A stretch of 17,759 bases of DNA from positions 1-17,759 of the forward strand of contig CAJFUU010000192.1 in the NCBI GenBank assembly GCA_904420265.1. Direction: 5' to 3'. The DNA comes from an uncultured Clostridia bacterium. GTDB taxonomy: Bacteria > Bacillota > Clostridia > Christensenellales > Aristaeellaceae. Numbering within the stretch: position 1 is the stretch's first letter; every line of letters starts with the position of its first letter. A program made the translations under genes and the position numbers. The notes beneath the pieces are model-generated. The model saw only the letters and a list, made by a program, of their open reading frames with translations, was not told the origin of the DNA and did no database searches. Positions 7,468 to 13,510 of this stretch are shown one piece after another.

Positions 7468-7482
7468 TTGCATATTTATTCA
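7468..7482. promoter_or_regulatory. Second copy of the ARG-box-like 15-mer
   Basis: TTGCATATTTATTCA is identical to 5433-5447. It starts 4 bases after the stop of the RsfA-like gene and 161 bp before the next plus-strand start. No -10 is placed for it, so it may act at a distance or be coincidental. Confidence 0.25.
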
Positions 7483-7493
7483 TAACATGCATC

Positions 7494-7543
7494 GTGCGGG
7501 AAGCGGGGTAGCGGCCATGGCCAACCTTCGTCCCGCGCTTTTT
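7494..7543 (+). terminator. Intrinsic terminator after the RsfA-like gene
   Basis: GTGCGGGA (7494-7501) pairs with TCCCGCGC (7531-7538, one G-T pair), with an inner GGCCATGGCC palindrome, followed by five T at 7539-7543. It separates the regulator from the promoter at 7550. Confidence 0.75.
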
Positions 7544-7549
7544 CTGTCG

Positions 7550-7578
7550 TTGACACCACGCGCTTGAATGTATATAAT
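7550..7578 (+). promoter_or_regulatory. Consensus sigma-A promoter of the two-helix membrane protein gene
   Basis: TTGACA (7550-7555), a 17-base spacer and TATAAT (7573-7578) are a full match to the housekeeping consensus. The start codon is 51 bases past the -10. It is the strongest promoter in the window. Confidence 0.9.
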
Positions 7579-7628
7579 ATATTAAGAAAAGTATAAAATT
7601 TACAAATGCTGCTGAGAGGAGAAAACCC

Positions 7629-8300
7629 ATGCACCCGAAACTTGAAAAGTTCTTTGCCGAGCGCGAAGCATCCCTGCAAGCGGATCAGGCGCGCCACAAG
7701 GCGCAGGTTTTGCAATCTCTGGGTCTGGTCGAAGAAGAGCAGGAGCGCGAATACATCACGCGACAGGAGAAGGTCTATCTTAAAAAGGACGAATACTGCG
7801 TGGAAACAGTTAACGGGCAAACGCGCTATTACCGGCTCAAACACCGCCCCATTGCGGTCAGCGACGAGGAATTTGCCCGCATTGAAGCCATTTTGGAGGC
7901 GGAAAAAGGCCTGGCGGGCGACGCAAAGGCAGCGGAGGAGAATTCGGCGTACCGCGAAGCGGACGTGCAATTCGATGTGCCCACGGGCGCCCCCTGCATA
8001 TGGATACGCTTCTTCAAAATATTGGCCTGGGTATACTGGCTTGGCGGCCTCGTCGCCGCAATTTACGCCGGCGTCGCGGTCGGCAGAGCCTCGGCCATGT
8101 TCTCCTACAATTATTACGAGTATCAAAACGCCTTCAACTTTATGGCGTTTCTGGCGGTGGCCGTGATTGCCGCTCTTGGCGGCGGCACGGCCATGGCGAC
8201 TTCCTGGGCATTTTCCAAACTGGACAGGCTGGCCCAGCGCCTGGAGGGATTCAAATGTTTTTTCCAGGTTCGCAACGCCAAGGCTTCCAGATGGCGATAA
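7629..8300 (+). CDS. Hypothetical protein with two membrane helices
   Basis: I do not recognise this 223-residue protein. The first 125 residues are charged and partly helical (EREASLQADQARHKAQVLQS; EEEQEREYITRQEKVYL), with a Tyr-rich strand segment VNGQTRYYRLKHRPIAVS. Two hydrophobic segments follow: about 130-152 (ILAWVYWLGGLVAAIYAGVA) and about 170-192 (FMAFLAVAVIAALGGGTAMA), joined by a short Tyr/Asn loop. A short basic C-terminus (FQVRNAKASRWR) is likely cytoplasmic. AGAGGAG stands about 8 bases before the ATG, and a consensus housekeeping promoter precedes it, so it is probably well expressed. No signal peptide is seen. It is followed by a long spacer whose first plus-strand terminator is at 8892-8927. 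Confidence 0.75.
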   Translation: MHPKLEKFFAEREASLQADQARHKAQVLQSLGLVEEEQEREYITRQEKVYLKKDEYCVETVNGQTRYYRLKHRPIAVSDEEFARIEAILEAEKGLAGDAKAAEENSAYREADVQFDVPTGAPCIWIRFFKILAWVYWLGGLVAAIYAGVAVGRASAMFSYNYYEYQNAFNFMAFLAVAVIAALGGGTAMATSWAFSKLDRLAQRLEGFKCFFQVRNAKASRWR

Positions 8301-8580
8301 ATTCACTATTTTTGAATTTTTATTCACAGCTTGCCACTTTGGACAAAGCAAATGCCCCGAGCCAGAAGAGCCTGAGCATTTCAGGATATTGACAAGGCCG
8401 GCAGAATACTGGAGAATGCACAAGTCCCCGGGATAAGGATTCAAACTGGCAGATGAAGAGGCCTGCATGGAAGTTTGCAGCCGCAGGCCGTAATTTCGGC
8501 CGGCACAGAGGCCAAAGTCCGCTTCTGTTGCCTGTTTTATCGGGGCAATCTTTCTGTTTGCGGGCTTTGTCCGCGCTCTG

Positions 8581-8608
8581 AAAAGCCACGAGCCTTCCAA
8601 CTCGTGGC
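8581..8608 (-). terminator. Terminator-like hairpin, minus strand
   Basis: GCCACGAG (8585-8592) and CTCGTGGC (8601-8608) form a perfect 8-bp stem with an 8-base loop. On the minus strand four T follow (8584-8581). It would end transcripts coming through from the membrane protein gene at 8943-9989. Confidence 0.55.
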
Positions 8609-8610
8609 AT

Positions 8611-8640
8611 CAGCTTGTCAAAAGCATTTTTGTCAAGCTG
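8611..8640. repeat. Long interrupted stem
   Basis: CAGCTTG-T-CAAAA (8611-8623) pairs with TTTTG-T-CAAGCTG (8628-8640) over a 4-base loop: 12 pairs with one T-T mismatch. It lies 2 bases from the 8585-8608 hairpin. Role unknown. Confidence 0.5.
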
Positions 8641-8891
8641 GCGGACGGGGCGTATCTTCCCGATGGGCGTCGCGCCTCAAATTTCAATTTCAGGCGTGGC
8701 AATTTCGTCTTTTCGAAGCCACAGAACCCGCAGGACTCTGCGCCTCCGGCACTCTCTCCAATTTTTGCCCTGGAAACGGGATTTCCCGACGCAAAAGCCG
8801 CCCTGTCCCTGACGATTGCGCCCTCGAGGACGATGAAGCAACGAGCGATCTTCCGTCCTCTCGCGCTCTCTTGAGGGGTTTTGACAGTCTG

Positions 8892-8927
8892 AAGCCACGA
8901 ACCCTTCGATTCGTGGCTTTCGTTTTT
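8892..8927 (+). terminator. Intrinsic terminator, plus strand
   Basis: AAGCCACGAA (8892-8901) pairs perfectly with TTCGTGGCTT (8910-8919) over an 8-base loop, followed by TCG and five T (8923-8927). It is the first good plus-strand terminator after 7629-8300, implying either a 3' leader of about 600 bases or a separate transcript across the spacer. Confidence 0.75.
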
Positions 8928-8942
8928 CTCGAATAATCGCTG

Positions 8943-9989
8943 TCAATTTCTCCTGGACCGTGCGCGTCTTGCACGCCTGCGCAGGGCCATCTCGCGCGCA
9001 TCGGGAACGAGCAGCGCCAACGCGATCGCGGCGCACAGCGGCGCTGCAATCATGGCTATATCCGCAAAAAGCCATGCGCTCAGGCAGGAGAGCGACAGCG
9101 CCAGCGTTGCCAACGCACCTCGCAATGTCGGCGCTGCGTTTGTCAGCATGCCTGTAAAAGCGGCAAAGGCCGTCAACGCCGTCACGGCGCGCATCTGTGC
9201 CGGCAAAAACGGCGCGGCGGCGCACAACAGGGCGGCCGGAAGCAGCAAGCCCAAATGCAAGGGTCCGCTCTCCGAGGCGGAACGGCGGAACGGCGTGGCT
9301 GCACAGGCATACATGGCCAGGCCCAGCAAGTATCCAGCAGCCGCCCAGGCCCCGGCGCGACGCCAGAAACCGGCAAGAAGCAAAAGCCCGCTTATGGGAT
9401 AAAGCAGCGCGCGCACGCACGCGGCAGGCATTTGCCATAGCGCCGCACCGTTTGGAACGGCAAACGGGCATCCGCCCACCGCCCAGGCAACCACCAGGGA
9501 GACGAGCCAGCCCAGCGCCGCGGCCCCGGCAATCCATACGCCGCCGCACAAGACGCCGCCTGCCAACAGCGCGGCGCGCACAAAGGCGCTCAGGGACGCG
9601 CTTTCCCGCTGTGCGCTGGCGTGCAGGTATTCCTCGTTGAGCCTTGCCAGCGCCAGCAGCCCGCCGGTGAGGCATATGCCCGTCCACCATTCGGTTTCCG
9701 GCGTCCGGGCAAACAGCCATGCGCATATGCCGCCGCCCCAGCGCCATGCCGCTGTGCCCAATGCCAGTCCCGCCAGCAAAGCGTCCGTCCAGGCGCCGCG
9801 CACGCGCCGTGGCGAAACCTCCTGCGCCGCAGCGCGCGCAAAGCCCTCCGCACCGCAGAGCGTGCAGAGCCGTGCAAGCGCGAGCGCCACGCACACAGCC
9901 ACCGCTTCCCGCGCCCTTCCCAGCGCGACGGGTATCAGCAGCGCCAGGGGCAGAAATAACTCTGAGCGCCGTGAAAGCCGCATTCGCAT
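8943..9989 (-). CDS. Polytopic membrane protein of unknown function
   Basis: The 348-residue product is dominated by hydrophobic Ala/Leu/Gly-rich segments; I count roughly nine to eleven possible membrane helices, from LPLALLIPVALG near the N-terminus to IAAPLCAAIALALLVP near the end, and a very basic C-terminal tail (LRRRARRARSRRN) that should stay in the cytoplasm. I see no transporter or enzyme signature. The start at 9989 is chosen because GAGGAG lies 5 bases upstream; a second ATG two codons later is possible. The frame is preferred over an overlapping Arg/Cys-rich frame because only this one makes a plausible membrane protein. The upstream side faces the parS repeat array; the first parS is 64 bp before the start codon. 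Confidence 0.7.
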   Translation of the reverse strand: MRMRLSRRSELFLPLALLIPVALGRAREAVAVCVALALARLCTLCGAEGFARAAAQEVSPRRVRGAWTDALLAGLALGTAAWRWGGGICAWLFARTPETEWWTGICLTGGLLALARLNEEYLHASAQRESASLSAFVRAALLAGGVLCGGVWIAGAAALGWLVSLVVAWAVGGCPFAVPNGAALWQMPAACVRALLYPISGLLLLAGFWRRAGAWAAAGYLLGLAMYACAATPFRRSASESGPLHLGLLLPAALLCAAAPFLPAQMRAVTALTAFAAFTGMLTNAAPTLRGALATLALSLSCLSAWLFADIAMIAAPLCAAIALALLVPDAREMALRRRARRARSRRN

Positions 9990-10052
9990 ATTTTCTCCTC
10001 GCTTTCGGATATTTCCAATTGTCTGTCGTCTTTCATTTGCATTTTCAGCGGA

Positions 10053-10068
10053 TGTTTCACGTGGAACA
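10053..10068. promoter_or_regulatory. parS site 1 (ParB/Spo0J binding)
   Basis: TGTTTCACGTGGAACA; its complement TGTTCCACGTGAAACA is an exact match to the B. subtilis parS consensus TGTTNCACGTGAAACA. It opens repeat unit A. Confidence 0.85.
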
Positions 10069-10235
10069 TCTGCGCGCCATGTGTGCGCCTCCTTGCAGAG
10101 CATCGCAAGCGATTCAACAGGTTTTCGACGCGCTCCGACGCTCCCGCAGCCCTTGTAAGGCCATCGGCGTTCTATGCGCCTCCTTCATATGCGAAGCCTT
10201 GCCGCGGTTTGGCTCCGCACAATACCTGACGCGGA

Positions 10236-10251
10236 TGTTTTATGTGGAACA
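10236..10251. promoter_or_regulatory. Decayed parS site
   Basis: TGTTTTATGTGGAACA differs from site 1 at two bases (the TCAC of the core reads TTAT). It opens repeat unit B. ParB binding is probably weakened because the central CACGTG is lost. Confidence 0.55.
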
Positions 10252-10421
10252 TCTGTACGACCATAAGCACGCTCCCTTGTAAAGCATCGCTAGTAACCCA
10301 ACAGGCTTTTAGGACGCGCTCCGACACTTCAGTAGCCCCTGTGACGGCCTTTGACCGTCTGTGTGCTTCCCTCAATACTAAAACCTTGCCGTGATCTGGC
10401 TTTGCATAATACCTGCCGCGG

Positions 10422-10437
10422 TGTTTCACGTGGAACA
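10422..10437. promoter_or_regulatory. parS site 2
   Basis: TGTTTCACGTGGAACA, identical to site 1 and in the same orientation; it opens repeat unit C. Confidence 0.85.
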
Positions 10438-10619
10438 CTGTTGCGCCTGCACATTCTCCCCTTTGCAAGACGCCCCTGGAAACACTGTGGTAAAAATCCT
10501 GCCTGCAATGCGTGCTTCTTCCTTTTGCCGGCATGATCCGATCGCACCCATGCTCGCACAGGACAGAGCAATTGCCACTGCCTGTCGCCCCGCATACTCT
10601 CGTACAATGCTTGCCGTGG

Positions 10620-10635
10620 CGTTTTACGAGGAACA
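10620..10635. promoter_or_regulatory. Decayed parS site
   Basis: CGTTTTACGAGGAACA differs from site 1 at three bases, with the central palindrome broken. Its placement 198 bp after site 2 and the preceding CAATGCTTGCCGTGG block mark it as the start of unit D. Confidence 0.5.
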
Positions 10636-11022
10636 TCGACGCAGAATGCTGTCGGTATGCATCCATGAACCTCCTTGCATGCGCGGGAAAGCAGGAATCC
10701 GGACTGCGCGGTGCCCCGGCGGCGAAATTTCCTTTGTATTCAAAAGGGCAACGGCACTCGCTATGCAGAATGCGATATTCAGCGCGGATTCTTGCTGCTG
10801 CAGGAACGCAAACCTACCCTTCCGTGACTTCGAAGCCATATTTTCGGCGCATGCATGCACATGCGCAGAAGCCGCTTCGGTCAGCGCCAGAACCAGGGGC
10901 GCTTTTACCAACTGCGTGGCGAATTTTCGCCTATCTGGACACATGCGCCGCATTGCGCGTTTATGTACGAATTTCTACTATTATATATGCATGTTCCACG
11001 CCAGCCATGCGCCACAGCAAAT

Positions 11023-11038
11023 TGTTTCACGTGAAACA
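11023..11038. promoter_or_regulatory. parS site 3, perfect palindrome
   Basis: TGTTTCACGTGAAACA is a full 16-bp palindrome and an exact parS consensus match. It lies 22 bp beyond the stop codon of walJ. A half-site TGTTCCACG at 10992-11000 is 31 bp away. Confidence 0.92.
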
Positions 11039-11060
11039 GTACGGGCAGACAAATTCCTGC

Positions 11061-11870
11061 TCAGGCGAACGCCATGCGCACGCTGAACATTCCGGTCAAT
11101 CCATCGCGGTTGGCAACGCAGATTTCCGCGTCCTCCCCAAGCCGCACGCCCTCCTCTTCGAGCGCCAGGGCGCAGGATTTCTCTGCCAGGGCAGGAAAGT
11201 TGTTTTCCTTGCTGAGATGGCCGAGTATAATCCGGCGCGCGCCATGACGCACCAGCGCAACCGCCGCGCGGCCGGCGTCGTCGTTGGCGAGATGGCCGCG
11301 GCGGCCGAGTATGCGCTGTTTGAGGGCATATGGATAGGGTCCGGCGCGAAGCATATCCGGATCATAATTGGATTCGAGCACTACGGCGTCTGAACCCGCA
11401 ACTGCATTCATCCAACTGTCGCGCACACAGCCGATATCCGTCGCCACCGAAAGCCGCGCGCCGCCCAAAGCAATGCTGTAGCCCACGGGTTGCGCTGCGT
11501 CGTGGGGAATGTCGAAGGCGGTAATGTTCATGCCGCCTAGATAGAAGTCTTCCATTGGCTCGAGAACGCGCATGTTTTTCATTGCCACGCCGCCCAGCTT
11601 GTCCTCCATTGCCGCCCATGTGCCCTCCGTGGCAAAGACGGGCAAGTCGTATTTGCGCGAAAGCACGCCCACGCCGCGAATGTGGTCGATGTGCTCGTGG
11701 GTGACAAGCACCCCTGAGAGCTGCGCGGGCGAAATGCCGATTTTACGCAACTCGGCGACGATGCGCGCGCAGGATACGCCTGCGTCAATCAGCAAGTGTC
11801 CGCCATCGCAGCCCGCATACAGGCTGTTTCCGCTTGAGCCGCTGAACAGCGGCGAAAAGCGCAATTCCAA
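11061..11870 (-). CDS. walJ: MBL-fold metallo-hydrolase, WalJ/YycJ type
   Basis: The 269-residue product is a metallo-beta-lactamase-fold protein with the metal motif THEHIDH at 57-63, further ligands in IPHDA (121-125), ATDIG (143-147) and GHLS (217-220). The stretch LESNYDPDML, then RRGHLANDDAG (190-200), is characteristic of WalJ/YycJ, a probable exonuclease-like protein linked to the WalRK system and to coordination of cell division with replication in Gram-positive bacteria. No walR or walK is in the window. Translation apparently begins at TTG (11868-11870): AGGAGGG stands 7 bases upstream and no ATG or GTG is suitably placed. A 7-bp hairpin sits directly before the ribosome-binding site. 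parS tracts flank the gene on both sides, fitting the usual origin-near location of walJ. Confidence 0.85.
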   Translation of the reverse strand: MELRFSPLFSGSSGNSLYAGCDGGHLLIDAGVSCARIVAELRKIGISPAQLSGVLVTHEHIDHIRGVGVLSRKYDLPVFATEGTWAAMEDKLGGVAMKNMRVLEPMEDFYLGGMNITAFDIPHDAAQPVGYSIALGGARLSVATDIGCVRDSWMNAVAGSDAVVLESNYDPDMLRAGPYPYALKQRILGRRGHLANDDAGRAAVALVRHGARRIILGHLSKENNFPALAEKSCALALEEEGVRLGEDAEICVANRDGLTGMFSVRMAFA

Positions 11871-11884
11871 TTGTTGTCCCTCCT

Positions 11885-11900
11885 GCGCGGCTTGCCGCGC
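11885..11900 (-). promoter_or_regulatory. Hairpin against the walJ ribosome-binding site
   Basis: GCGCGGC (11885-11891) and GCCGCGC (11894-11900) form a 7-bp stem with a 2-base loop. It ends directly at the AGGAGGG ribosome-binding site (complement of 11878-11884). With the TTG start this suggests low or tuned translation. Confidence 0.5.
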
Positions 11901-12333
11901 CTGTCGTGTTGCCTATTTTTGTTCCGTCGCACCCGCGCAGGCAGGCCGGCGTTTGTAGCATAGCCATCCCAATCGCTTGGCTCCTGTGAATGCGGCGATG
12001 TGCATTCGTCCCTGGAGATTTCCCCTGCAAAGCGCGTCTCTTTCGTCTATTCCGAGCGTTCTGCCGCCATGTCCTGCCGCAACGCTTATCTTCACGGCCA
12101 AAGGGCTACGCTGGACGCATCGCCTGCGCCTCAGAAATTTTCGAAAGCCGTTTGCGCTTCCTTCGCAGCCCGTTCGCGAGGTGCGCGCATCGCGCTGGGC
12201 GGTCATGTACGCTTGCCGCACAACGCAATCGCTTTTTCGGCCAGCGCATTGGCGTTCCATGTCTGTCGCCATGGATAAAGGCCGCCCCGATGTGCACACA
12301 TCCCCATGGAATAACCAGCTTGCCATCCAACGG

Positions 12334-12349
12334 TGTTTCACGTGAAACA
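12334..12349. promoter_or_regulatory. parS site 4, perfect palindrome
   Basis: TGTTTCACGTGAAACA, identical to site 3, isolated in the spacer upstream of walJ and 1,311 bp from site 3. Flanks share little with the 185-bp units. Confidence 0.92.
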
Positions 12350-12607
12350 CATGGTGTAGGCAAAGCCGGCAGGCCGCCAAAGGGATGCAAAGGCCGGCAG
12401 GACAGAGAATTTCGCATGGACGCATGCGATTGCAGCTGCGCACGCGGCTTATGGGGAAACTTCGCCGCCTGGCAAAATCTGCCGCCGCTCAACGCCACCT
12501 GGCCATCCCGCGGGATTTGGCAATTCACCGAAGAAAGCAGAAAACGCTCCCGCTCCCTTTATCAAAGGCGTTCCGCGTTTGCGGGCCCTCTCTACGCTCC
12601 GCATGCC

Positions 12608-13510
12608 TCACGTAAAACGCGTTTCATCCTCCTTCGGAACGCCCGTAAGGTCAAACCGGGGAATGTATTTCTCCTCTGCCGAGGAAAGTTCCTGCACAAA
12701 GCCGTCCTCCAGGCCGAGCGCAAAAAGATGGTCAACCACGGCATCGTACTCGTCCTGCGTCAATCTCCGCTCCAGCGCATCCACTCCGCGCACGTTGCCC
12801 ATCGGCACGTATTGCGCCATCAAACTGACCCATGCGCCGGGCAGTTCGGCGGCAATCCAGTCCAACACAGCCTTGCTCTCCTCCACGCGGCCCGGCAAAA
12901 TCAAATGGCGGACGATCACGCCGCTTTGAATCAACCCATCTTTGTCCAACACCACCGGGCCGGTTTGGCGCAACATCTCGGCAATGGCGGCCGAAGCGAA
13001 GCGAAAGTAATCCCGCGCTCCGGAATAGCGCGCCGCCGCATCCTCAAAGCGGTATTTGAGATCGGGCAAAAATACGCGCACACGGCCTCCAAGGCGGCGA
13101 ATGGTTTCCACGCGTTCGTATCCGCCGCTGTTCCACACGACCGGCACGCTCAACCCTTCTTCCAGCGAGGCGAGAATCGGCTCCACAAAATGCGTAGGAT
13201 TGACCAGGTTGATATTGTGCACACCCTGGGCAATAAGGTTTGAATAAATATGCTTAAGCCCCTCAACGCTGACAGGCCGCCCAAAGCCGCCGTGGGAAAT
13301 ATCATAATTCTGACAAAAGCGGCAGCGAAGCGCACATCCGGAGAAAAAAACCGCTCCGGAACCGCGCGTTCCGCTGATTACCGGTTCCTCGTCAAAGTGC
13401 GGCGCCGCGCGGGCAATCACCGCGTCCGCGCCCATTTTGCAGACGCCGTCGCCTGCCTTGTTTCGAATAATATTGCATATTCTCGGGCAATTATTGCATA
13501 AATATTCCAT
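12608..13510 (-). CDS. Radical SAM protein, PflX/PflA-like (COG1313 type)
   Basis: The 300-residue protein begins MEYLCNNCPRICNI, a cysteine-rich N-terminus (Cys 5, 8, 12, 24), and has the radical SAM motif C59-ALR-C63-RF-C66 followed by QNYDIS. Conserved later segments are NLVNPTHF (about 101-108), VVWNSGGY (124-131), VFLPDLKY (146-153) and RHLILPG (201-207). This matches the uncharacterised PflX group, annotated as pyruvate-formate-lyase-activating-like enzymes; the target protein is unknown. The start at 13510 is chosen because GAGGAG stands about 4 bases upstream and the Cys motif starts there; an upstream extension would be Arg-rich junk inside the neighbouring gene. It overlaps the end of the upstream metallophosphoesterase-like gene by 20 bp, so the two are translationally coupled. 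Confidence 0.85.
   Translation of the reverse strand: MEYLCNNCPRICNIIRNKAGDGVCKMGADAVIARAAPHFDEEPVISGTRGSGAVFFSGCALRCRFCQNYDISHGGFGRPVSVEGLKHIYSNLIAQGVHNINLVNPTHFVEPILASLEEGLSVPVVWNSGGYERVETIRRLGGRVRVFLPDLKYRFEDAAARYSGARDYFRFASAAIAEMLRQTGPVVLDKDGLIQSGVIVRHLILPGRVEESKAVLDWIAAELPGAWVSLMAQYVPMGNVRGVDALERRLTQDEYDAVVDHLFALGLEDGFVQELSSAEEKYIPRFDLTGVPKEDETRFT

Larger units (their letters stand above)
8301..8942. other. Gene-poor spacer with paired hairpins
   Basis: This 642-bp stretch between convergent genes shows no frame I accept as coding: the open frames are rich in Arg, Ser and Cys and resemble nothing I recognise. It holds two related hairpins (8585-8608 and 8894-8917) 309 bp apart in the same orientation and a third stem at 8611-8640. 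Translations of this kind of spacer look familiar from spurious predictions in gut Firmicutes, so it may belong to a dispersed intergenic element; that is recollection, not a search result. Confidence 0.5.
10053..10619. repeat. Tandem array of parS-bearing units of 183-198 bp
   Basis: Unit A (10053-10235), unit B (10236-10421) and unit C (10422-10619) are related and a fourth, D, starts at 10620. A and B align along their whole length at roughly 70% by eye. Shared blocks are the parS core, a CTCC-TTGYARAGCATCGC-like block about 35 bases later, GACGCGCTCCGAC (A and B), and a GCAYAATACCTGMCGCG-like block just before the next parS. C and D keep mainly the ends. Units further right (10793, 10992) are possible but decayed. 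Confidence 0.75.
9990..11060. other. Gene-poor tract carrying the parS repeat array
   Basis: This 1,071-bp stretch has no frame I accept as coding. It is occupied by tandem units of about 185 bp, each starting at a parS or decayed parS (10053, 10236, 10422, 10620, possibly 10793 and 10992), and ends with a perfect parS at 11023-11038. Open frames here translate parS itself (MFHVKH or VSRET), which explains their repeated peptides. Confidence 0.75.
11871..12607. other. Gene-poor tract with a perfect parS
   Basis: This 737-bp stretch lies between walJ and the end of the radical SAM gene, both on the minus strand. Open frames in it are rich in Arg, Cys and Ser and run through the parS in several frames; I accept none as genes. 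Apart from the walJ leader hairpin (11885-11900) and parS at 12334-12349 I see no strong signals and no good terminator for the radical SAM gene. Confidence 0.6.

Noticed and set aside
8475..8936. Plus-strand frame of 153 codons in the hairpin spacer
   Set aside because: Cys/Arg/Ser-rich composition, no ribosome-binding site, runs through two hairpins and a terminator, no family resemblance.
8677..9894. Minus-strand frame of 405 codons overlapping the membrane protein gene
   Set aside because: It is an Arg/Cys/Gly-rich shadow; the other frame gives clean membrane helices and has a ribosome-binding site.
10172..10666. Minus-strand frame of 164 codons through the repeat array with repeated FHVKH-like peptides; unit lengths 183, 186 and 198 are all multiples of three
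   Set aside because: The peptide is just parS in translation, the frame stops inside unit A, residue composition is Cys/Arg/His-rich, and no ribosome-binding site is seen. The multiples of three are noted but can arise by chance.
12604..12619. parS-like TGCCTCACGTAAAACG
   Set aside because: Only 12 of 16 positions match and it overlaps the last codons of the radical SAM gene, so it is not listed as a site.
11990..13243. 417-codon plus-strand frame
   Set aside because: Most of it is antisense to the radical SAM gene and the rest crosses a parS spacer; composition is Arg/Cys-rich.
13494..13508. Third ARG-box-like sequence (TGCATAAATATTCC)
   Set aside because: It encodes the YLCNN start of the radical SAM protein and the end of the upstream gene, so coding constraint explains it; it also has a weaker match.
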